From assembly GCA_902470265.1 (NCBI GenBank), contig CABRFW010000040.1, positions 1 through 11,064 of the forward strand: a DNA stretch of 11,064 bases, in the 5' to 3' direction. This DNA comes from an uncultured Collinsella sp. GTDB taxonomy: Bacteria; Actinomycetota; Coriobacteriia; Coriobacteriales; Coriobacteriaceae. Positions 6,287 through 11,064 of the stretch are shown one piece after another. The notes under the pieces were generated by a model. It saw nothing but the letters and a program-made list of their open reading frames with translations, was not told the DNA's origin and did no database searches. The position numbers and the translations under genes were made by a program. How positions within the stretch are numbered: the first letter of the stretch is position 1; the number at the start of each line of letters is the position of its first letter.

Positions 6287-7161
6287 TTAAGGAGTTGGGC
6301 CATGGCGTTGACGAATTTTTGGACTTGGAGGGTGGGCTCGAGCGGGTAGTGCAGAAAGACTGGCACCTCGCGGCCGCACAGGAACGGCACGCCCACAAAG
6401 GCCGGGTGCACCCCTGACCATGCGCCACAGGTGAGTACCGCATCGCCCTTTTCCTCCGCCTCGTTAAAGAGCGCAGAGTCAAAGCTATCCACATCGATCA
6501 CGTCCACGCCGCCGTCGGCCAAAAGGTCGATGCGTAGGCTGTCCATCGCATCGTTGCCGTGACGGAGCACGCGCAGGCGCATGCCCTCTAGGTCGGCAAC
6601 CGTAATGCGATTCTTGCGCGCCAGCGGGCTCGCGCGCGGCAGGTCGATATAAAACGGTACGTTAACGATGTGGAGCTTTTGGCAAGCGTCGCCCCAGCGT
6701 GGGGTAGAAAAACTCGACTGCACCACATCGACCTCGCGGCCCAAGCTGCGCATGACGGTCTCGCGCTCGTCGTAGAGGTCACTTACCGGCACGATCTCAA
6801 ATCGTAGCGACGGTTCCAGATCGTGGATGCCCGACCACATCGACAGCGTCTGGCGTCCTGGGCACATCATTGACACGCCCAGGCGCACGGCACCACCATC
6901 GCCCGCCGCGCGTCGGGCACGGCGCAGCGCGTCCTCGGACTGCCGCATGATCGAGCGCGCGTCGTCCACCAGCAGTGCGCCGGCCGGCGTCACCTTGACG
7001 CCCGAGTGCGAGCGCTCGAACAACGTGATGCCGAACTCGGCCTCGAAGCCCGACACCTGCTTGACGAGGGCCGGGGTCGACACGCGCAATCTTGCCGCCG
7101 CACGCGAGAAGCTCCCCAGCTCCGCGGCGGCCGATATGGCCTCAAGTCGTCGATCGTACAC
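6283..7161 (-). CDS. LysR-type transcriptional regulator
   Basis: This is a DNA-binding regulator, 292 residues from the GTG at 7161. The N-terminal winged helix-turn-helix at about 1-60 has the family pattern LEAISAAAELGSFSRAAARL followed by TPALVKQVSGFE, LFERS and VTPAG. A linker helix follows (about 66-85), then a two-lobed effector-binding domain from about 92 to the end. The frame is open to an ATG at 7194, but that start has no ribosome site. The GTG at 7161 has GGGAG six bases upstream and places the helix-turn-helix at the usual distance from the N-terminus, so I prefer it. The gene diverges from the dehydrogenase gene. In this family that arrangement usually means control of the divergent genes plus autoregulation, with a small-molecule co-inducer. 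The inducer is unknown. It reads toward the pilus operon but is separated from it by a repeat, so a role in pilus control is not indicated. Confidence 0.92.
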   Translation of the reverse strand: MYDRRLEAISAAAELGSFSRAAARLRVSTPALVKQVSGFEAEFGITLFERSHSGVKVTPAGALLVDDARSIMRQSEDALRRARRAAGDGGAVRLGVSMMCPGRQTLSMWSGIHDLEPSLRFEIVPVSDLYDERETVMRSLGREVDVVQSSFSTPRWGDACQKLHIVNVPFYIDLPRASPLARKNRITVADLEGMRLRVLRHGNDAMDSLRIDLLADGGVDVIDVDSFDSALFNEAEEKGDAVLTCGAWSGVHPAFVGVPFLCGREVPVFLHYPLEPTLQVQKFVNAMAQLLN

Positions 7162-7210
7162 GTCAATCTCCCGTTTTCGCGCCCGTGACCGCATGGTGCC
7201 ACAGGGGGTT

Positions 7211-7338
7211 GTTTTCGCAGGTCACACGCTCAATTGAGAATGAGCTGCATCGCACAGTGTAAACCTACGGTTAACGCCATTCTAACAAATATGCAATTCA
7301 CCTGCGCAAATGCAAAGCATACGATAACCTGCGAAAAC
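7211..7338. promoter_or_regulatory. Three ACCTGCG-type sites in the LysR/SDR divergent region
   Basis: GTTTTCGCAGGT (7211-7222) is the exact reverse complement of ACCTGCGAAAAC (7327-7338). A third, direct copy, ACCTGCGCAAA, lies at 7300-7310, 27 bases before the last. Three copies of one 11-base motif between a LysR gene and its divergent target fit an operator array for that regulator. Assignment to this LysR protein is inferred from position. Confidence 0.5.
7297..7325 (+). promoter_or_regulatory. Weak candidate promoter for the SDR-MFS-Gfo/Idh cluster
   Basis: TTCACC (7297-7302) and TACGAT (7320-7325) are spaced by 17 bases and match the sigma-70 boxes at 4/6 each. The segment overlaps the middle ACCTGCG site and abuts the last one, which suits a regulated promoter. 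Other weak pairs may exist in the region. Confidence 0.28.
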
Positions 7339-7341
7339 CAC

Positions 7342-7368
7342 GTGGGTCGATTAATGAGAACGACCCAC
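7342..7368 (+). promoter_or_regulatory. Perfect 8-bp inverted repeat upstream of the SDR gene
   Basis: GTGGGTCG (7342-7349) and CGACCCAC (7361-7368) flank an 11-base A/T-rich spacer. The repeat ends just before AGGGAGG and 26 bases before the SDR start. It could be a leader hairpin or a second operator. It is unrelated in sequence to the ACCTGCG sites. Confidence 0.45.
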
Positions 7369-7394
7369 AGGGAGGCACAAGAAGGGAAGTTCCT

Positions 7395-8276
7395 ATGAGC
7401 AACTGGCTTAAGCTCGAGGGCGATGTCTGCGCCGTAACCGGCGCACTCGGCGGTATGGGCGTCGCGATTTGCCGCGAGTTCGCCCGCAACGGCGCCAACG
7501 TCGTCCTGCTCGACCTGGACGAGGAAAAGGTCAAGGCCGCAGCCGCCGACCTCGCCGCCGAGTTTGGAATCCACGCCGAGGGCTACAAGATGAACGCCAC
7601 CGACGAGACCGAGGTTCAGGCCGCCGTCGATGCCACCATCGCCGACTTCGGCCGCGTCGACGTCCTTGTCAACACCGCCGGCATCCTGCGCTTCGCCGCC
7701 ATGGAGGACCTGCCGCTGAGCGACTGGGAGCAGGTGCTCAACGTCAATCTCACCGGTTACTTCATCACCTCGCAGCGCTTTGGTCGCGAAATGATCAAGG
7801 CCGGCCAGGGTCGCCTGGTGCACGTCTCGACCGTCGCCAGCCACTCTCCCGAGACGTTCTCGGGCGTGTACAGCTCCACCAAGGCCGGCGTCAACATGAT
7901 GTCCAAGATGCTCGCCGCCGAATGGGGCCCCTACGGCGTGCGCTCCAACTGCGTCGAGCCCTGCTTCGTTAAGACCCCGATGTCGGCCAACTTCTACGCC
8001 GACCCCGAGGTCGAAAAGAGCCGCAGCCGTCTGATCGCCACGCGCCGCATCGGCGAGGTTAGCGATATCGCCAACGCCGTCATGTTCCTGGCGTCCACGC
8101 GCTCGGACTTTACCACCGGCGACGCCATCAAGGTCGACGGCGGCTTCTCCAACATGATGGGCGACCTCACCGCCAAGCCCGGCGGCCGTCGCGCCTATGC
8201 CGACAACTACCTTAAGAACAAGGGTGTCGAGCTCTGGTCCGATGAGTCCGGCGTCGCCAAGCCGACTGACCAGTAA
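7395..8276 (+). CDS. Short-chain dehydrogenase/reductase (classical SDR)
   Basis: This 293-residue cytosolic oxidoreductase probably interconverts an alcohol and a ketone. The Rossmann motif TGALGGMG is at 15-22. An acidic residue ends the second strand (LLDLD, D40), which points to NAD rather than NADP. NTAG (93-96), NVNL (116-119) and the catalytic YxxxK (Y159, K163) follow, then the cofactor-side EPCFVKTPM segment. The residue 13 before Tyr, normally the catalytic Ser, is T146, next to S145. About 40 polar residues follow the usual end of the fold at DGGF (248-251). The start has GGGA and AGGGAGG upstream. It is the first gene of the cluster, with the transporter 65 bases downstream. Collinsella is known for bile-acid hydroxysteroid dehydrogenases of this superfamily, but linkage to a Gfo/Idh enzyme and an OFA transporter fits a small polar substrate better. 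Substrate unknown. Confidence 0.92.
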   Translation: MSNWLKLEGDVCAVTGALGGMGVAICREFARNGANVVLLDLDEEKVKAAAADLAAEFGIHAEGYKMNATDETEVQAAVDATIADFGRVDVLVNTAGILRFAAMEDLPLSDWEQVLNVNLTGYFITSQRFGREMIKAGQGRLVHVSTVASHSPETFSGVYSSTKAGVNMMSKMLAAEWGPYGVRSNCVEPCFVKTPMSANFYADPEVEKSRSRLIATRRIGEVSDIANAVMFLASTRSDFTTGDAIKVDGGFSNMMGDLTAKPGGRRAYADNYLKNKGVELWSDESGVAKPTDQ

Positions 8277-8341
8277 ACCAACCCGACAGGGAGGCCCGCG
8301 AATACGCCTGTTCCTCCCCCGTATCGATTAGAAAGAGTCCA

Positions 8342-9598
8342 ATGGCTTCCACCAACTCCAACAAGGGTCGCGCCGTCGTGCTTTCCGCCGCGTGCGTCAC
8401 CATGTTCTTCATCAGCTCCATCGCGCTGTATTCCGTCGTGAGCAAGAACCTGCTCGCCGTCTACCCCGAGTGGTCGAGCGCCCTTACCTGGGCTTTCCCC
8501 GTCTTCCAGACCATCATGGCCGTGACGGGCATCTTCGCCGGCCGCATCTCCGATAAGATCGGCCCGCGCAACGTCGTGATCGCTGCCGCCGTGTGCTACG
8601 GCCTGGGCTGGTTCATGTCCGGCACCGTCACCGAGCCGTGGCAGTTCTACCTGTGGTTCTCGCTCGTCGCCGCCATCGGCAACGGCCTGGGCTACAACCC
8701 GGCGCTCACCACCGGACAAAAGTGGTTCATCGACAAGAAGGGTCTCGCCTCCGGCATCACCCTGGCCGCTTCGACCGCCGGTCCCGCCGTGCTGTCCCCG
8801 GTGCTCGCCTCGCTGCTCATCCCGAGCCTGGGCATCTTTGGCGCCCTCAAGGCGCTCGGCGTCATCTTCTTTGTGACGATTGCCGCCTCCGCCCTGTTCC
8901 TGAAGGCCCCCGAGGCCGGCTGGCTGCCCGAGGGCTTCGAGGCCCCCAAGGGCGGCGCGCATGCCGGCACCTTCGGTGACCTCACCCCGGGCGAGATGGT
9001 CAAGACCCCGCGCTTCTGGGTCCTCATCGTCACCTTCGCCTTTGCCGCCACCGCGGGCACCCTGCTCGTGGGCAAGGTTGCCTCCATCGCCGCCGTCCAG
9101 CTCTTCGCCGACCCCACGAGCGCCGCGGCCGTCGCCCTCGGCGGTGTGGTCGTCTCCGTCAACACCTGCGCCAACCTGGTCGGTCGTCTGTCCTTTGGCC
9201 AGATCATCGACAAGCTCGGCGCCTATAAGTCGCTGCTCATCAGCCTTGTCGTCACCATCGTTGCACTCGTCATCATGTCGATGAGCTTTACGCAGAGCAT
9301 GTTCTTTGTGGCGCTCGCCCTGCTCGGCTTTAGCTTTGGCGCCCTGCTCGTCATCTACCCGCCGCTCACCGGTGGCGCCTTTGGTACCAGCAACATCGGC
9401 GTCAACTACGGCATCATGTTTTTGGGTTATGCCGCTTCCACCTGGATCAGCCAGCCCATCACCGCCGTGCTGTATCACGCCGAGGCCGGCAGCGCCGCCT
9501 ACCAGCAGTCCTTCTACGGCGCCATTGTGATCGCCGCCATCGCCGTCGTGCTCACCGTCTACATGATGGTCTCCGACAGCAAGAAGAAGTCCGCCTAG
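8342..9598 (+). CDS. MFS transporter, OFA (oxalate/formate antiporter-like) family
   Basis: This 418-residue inner-membrane carrier has about twelve hydrophobic segments in two halves, separated by a polar loop near 198-218. Family marks are the loop 2-3 motif GRISDKIGPRN (67-77), the OFA-type stretch GYNPALTTGQKWF (117-129) followed by DKKGLASGI (131-139), and the second-half counterpart GRLSFGQIIDKLG. OFA members carry oxalate, formate, lactate and other small carboxylates, so a carboxylate or hydroxy acid is the likeliest cargo; direction and partner ion cannot be told. The ribosome site is weak (AAAGAG about 5 bases before the ATG). The N-terminus (MASTNSNKGRA) is short and polar, as expected. 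It sits between two dehydrogenase genes and probably imports their substrate or exports their product. Confidence 0.92.
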   Translation: MASTNSNKGRAVVLSAACVTMFFISSIALYSVVSKNLLAVYPEWSSALTWAFPVFQTIMAVTGIFAGRISDKIGPRNVVIAAAVCYGLGWFMSGTVTEPWQFYLWFSLVAAIGNGLGYNPALTTGQKWFIDKKGLASGITLAASTAGPAVLSPVLASLLIPSLGIFGALKALGVIFFVTIAASALFLKAPEAGWLPEGFEAPKGGAHAGTFGDLTPGEMVKTPRFWVLIVTFAFAATAGTLLVGKVASIAAVQLFADPTSAAAVALGGVVVSVNTCANLVGRLSFGQIIDKLGAYKSLLISLVVTIVALVIMSMSFTQSMFFVALALLGFSFGALLVIYPPLTGGAFGTSNIGVNYGIMFLGYAASTWISQPITAVLYHAEAGSAAYQQSFYGAIVIAAIAVVLTVYMMVSDSKKKSA

Positions 9599-9606
9599 TT
9601 TTACCG

Positions 9607-9637
9607 ATGCGACAAAGGGACAGTCCCTTTGTCGCAT
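9607..9637. repeat. 31-bp near-perfect palindrome between MFS and Gfo/Idh genes
   Basis: ATGCGACAAAGGGAC (9607-9621) and GTCCCTTTGTCGCAT (9623-9637) are exact reverse complements around a single A. In RNA this gives a stem of about 14 bp with a three-base loop. No T-run follows, so it is unlikely to be an intrinsic terminator. It looks like a dispersed intergenic repeat that may stabilise the upstream mRNA or trim downstream expression. Confidence 0.8.
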
Positions 9638-9667
9638 TCCACCGGTCACCAGTATTAAGGAGTCGAA

Positions 9668-10708
9668 ATGTCTGAGCTCAACCCCGTCCGCATTGCCGTT
9701 ATCGGCGCCGGCGCCATGGGCCGCAACCACATCCGCTTTGTCACCGAGGAGCCCGAGGCCGAGCTCGTCGCCATCGCCGACGCCTTTGAGGGCGCCCGCG
9801 CCACGGCCGAGGCCGCCGGCGTGCCGTTCTTCACCGATCCCGCCCAGATGATGGACGAGGTCAAGCCCGAGGCCGTCATTATCGCCACCCCCAACGACCT
9901 GCACCTGGGCGTTGCCCGCGAGGCCATCAAGCGCAACATCGTGCCGTTGGTCGAAAAGCCGATCTCCAACGACCTCGAGGATGCCCAGGCCTTCGCCGCC
10001 GAGGCCGAGACCGCCGGCGTGCCCGTGCTCGTGGGTCAGCACCGTCGCCACAACCCCTTCGTCAACAAGGCCAAGGAGATCATCGAGTCCGGCGAGCTGG
10101 GCAAGCTCACCGTGTCGAGCTTCCACTACATGATCTATAAGAATGACGAGTACTTCGATGTCGAGTGGCGCCGCAAAAAGGGTGCCGGCCCGATCCTAGT
10201 CAACCTGGTGCACGACGTCGACCTGCTCCGTTACCTGCTGGGCGAGCCCGTTGCCGTCCAGGGTATGCAGTCCAGCGCCGCCCGCGGTTTTGAGACCGAG
10301 GACTCCGCCGTGGTTAACGTCCGTTTTGCCGATGGCGCGCTTGCGAGCATGACCATCTCCGACGCCACCGCCAGCCCCTGGAACTGGGAGGCCACCGCTC
10401 GCGAGGATCCGCAGTACCGCCCCTTCGACGCCAACGCCTACTTTATTGGCGGCACCAAGGGTGCCCTTTCGCTGCCCCGCCTGCACCAGTTCTCCTACGA
10501 CGGCGCCTCCAACTGGCACAAGCCGCTGCAGATGGAGATTCCGGCCGTCGACCCGGCGCTGCCGCACAAGATGCAGCTCAAGCACTTTGTGAAGGTCGTC
10601 CGCCGCGAGGTCGAGCCCGTCGTGACCCCCGCCGACAACGTCAAGACGCTCACGCTTCTCAACGCCATCAAGGAGGCCGCCGAGACCGGCCAGCTCGTCG
10701 AGCTGTAA
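9668..10708 (+). CDS. Gfo/Idh/MocA family NAD(P)-dependent oxidoreductase
   Basis: This 346-residue cytosolic dehydrogenase family acts on sugars, inositols and related cyclic polyols. The N-terminal Rossmann domain has IGAGAMG (12-18), the ATPNDLH loop (73-79) and the signature EKP (96-98) containing the catalytic Lys97. The C-terminal alpha/beta domain carries GQHRRHNP (123-130) and VHDVDLLRYLLG (181-192) with the expected active-site H182. The position four before this His, Asp in inositol dehydrogenase, is V178 with N179 beside it, so a different subgroup is likely. AAGGAG lies 6 bases before the ATG, a strong ribosome site. It is the last gene of the cluster, 69 bases after the transporter, with the palindrome between them, and is followed by an intrinsic terminator. 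It may act in series with the SDR, for example in an oxidation-reduction epimerisation; this is inference. Confidence 0.92.
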   Translation: MSELNPVRIAVIGAGAMGRNHIRFVTEEPEAELVAIADAFEGARATAEAAGVPFFTDPAQMMDEVKPEAVIIATPNDLHLGVAREAIKRNIVPLVEKPISNDLEDAQAFAAEAETAGVPVLVGQHRRHNPFVNKAKEIIESGELGKLTVSSFHYMIYKNDEYFDVEWRRKKGAGPILVNLVHDVDLLRYLLGEPVAVQGMQSSAARGFETEDSAVVNVRFADGALASMTISDATASPWNWEATAREDPQYRPFDANAYFIGGTKGALSLPRLHQFSYDGASNWHKPLQMEIPAVDPALPHKMQLKHFVKVVRREVEPVVTPADNVKTLTLLNAIKEAAETGQLVEL

Positions 10709-10781
10709 TGCCTTAAGAGCGACCGCGGCAGAAGCCCCATGCCGAACCCTTCGGTCCGTCACCAACAAGCCCCTCTTCTTT

Positions 10782-10816
10782 GCCCCGCGAGCAGCCTCCT
10801 GCCCGCGGGGCATTTT
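10782..10816 (+). terminator. Intrinsic terminator after the Gfo/Idh gene
   Basis: GCCCCGCG (10782-10789) pairs perfectly with CGCGGGGC (10804-10811) around a 14-base loop and is followed by ATTTTG. It lies 73 bases after the stop codon and closes the three-gene cluster. A smaller hairpin, CCGAA-CCC-TTCGG (10742-10754), precedes it. Confidence 0.78.
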
Positions 10817-10877
10817 GCTACCTTGCCGACGATTTTTCTGGAGCGGGGGGCTATTTTGCACCTCGGCTTGATTCGTT

Positions 10878-11039
10878 CGCCACGAAACGCGCCTATCTAC
10901 TACGTTTAGCCGATCGCCCTCAACCATGCCAAATTTCTCGAAATAAAAACCGCAGGTAGACGGGTTGCATATTTTCGGAAAACCGGGGCATGGTCGACCA
11001 ATACGGTTCAAACGTAGTAGATAGGCCGTTTTCATGGCG
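10878..11039. repeat. About 162-bp non-coding element with long imperfect inverted arms
   Basis: The arms 10878-10945 and 10972-11039 are reverse complements over most of their length. The core GCCTATCTACTACGTTT (10891-10907) matches 11010-11026 exactly, and the outer CGCCA/TGGCG and inner ACCATGCC/GGCATGGT blocks also pair. A loop of about 26 bases separates the arms. No coding frame is supported. It looks like a dispersed palindromic repeat, a MITE-like element or a structured RNA. The region 10817-10877 before it shows only a short echo of the terminator tail (GGGGCTATTTTGCACC). Confidence 0.65.
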
Positions 11040-11043
11040 CGGC

Positions 11044-11062
11044 CCCAAAACAGTCTTTTGGG
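11044..11062. repeat. Small hairpin at the window end
   Basis: CCCAAAA (11044-11050) and TTTTGGG (11056-11062) form a perfect 7-bp inverted repeat around CAGTC. The last 14 bases are the reverse complement of bases 90-104 apart from one A, so the same short motif occurs at both window ends in opposite orientation. The element is cut by the window end. Confidence 0.4.
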
Positions 11063-11064
11063 AC

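Noticed and set aside
6283..7161. The LysR gene as the regulator of the pilus operon
   Set aside because: It points toward the operon but is separated from its promoter by a repeat. The shared divergent region with the SDR gene, with three copies of a motif, is the normal LysR arrangement.
7162..7194. LysR start at the ATG at 7194
   Set aside because: There is no ribosome site, and it adds a basic stretch before the helix-turn-helix. The GTG at 7161 has GGGAG at good spacing and family-typical length. The longer form is not excluded.
8207..10126. A 639-codon open frame on the minus strand across the SDR end, the transporter and the Gfo/Idh start
   Set aside because: It is antisense to three well-supported genes. 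Its Gly/Asp/His-rich, low-complexity translation is the usual artefact of C/G-ending codons, and no domain is recognisable.
1..11064. CRISPR array, tRNA or rRNA genes, insertion sequence transposase
   Set aside because: I saw no regularly spaced repeats, no tRNA-like cloverleaf or rRNA stretch, and no protein resembling a transposase or integrase.

Overview
The window looks like chromosomal DNA from a gut coriobacterium, most likely Collinsella. The genes are GC-rich and strongly C/G-ending at the third codon position, the sorting motifs and pilin domains are of the actinobacterial/coriobacterial kind, and the short intergenic repeats resemble those I associate with Collinsella. The genus is an inference from style, not from a marker gene.

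Left part (1-6290). The minus strand carries a compact four-gene sortase-pilus operon, transcribed right to left: a large secreted, wall-anchored probable tip adhesin (2751-6056), a signal-peptidase-like protein that has lost both catalytic residues (2122-2754), a two-domain major pilin (961-2070) and a class B sortase (206-940). Order and gene types match the core of the Streptococcus pyogenes FCT pilus region (cpa - sipA/lepA - fctA - srtC), including the SipA-type pseudoenzyme. The first gene carries a run of nine G inside its signal-peptide codons. A one-base change in either direction gives an early stop, so the tip protein may be phase variable. Copies of one short repeat lie just beyond both ends of the operon, in the same orientation.

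Right part (6283-10708). A LysR-type regulator (minus strand) diverges from a plus-strand cluster of three metabolic genes: a short-chain dehydrogenase, an OFA-type major facilitator transporter and a Gfo/Idh/MocA oxidoreductase. The 233-base divergent region holds three copies of an ACCTGCG-centred motif and a perfect 8-bp inverted repeat, both candidate operator or leader elements. The likely logic is uptake of a small carboxylate, polyol or sugar derivative followed by NAD-linked redox conversion, under LysR control; the substrate cannot be read from the sequence. A 31-bp near-perfect palindrome separates the transporter and Gfo/Idh genes, and a good intrinsic terminator follows the last gene.

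Edges. The first 205 bases contain only repeats, including a perfect 19-bp inverted repeat. The last 250 bases hold a non-coding element of about 162 bp with long imperfect inverted arms, then a small hairpin cut by the window end. I saw no tRNA, rRNA, CRISPR array or transposase.
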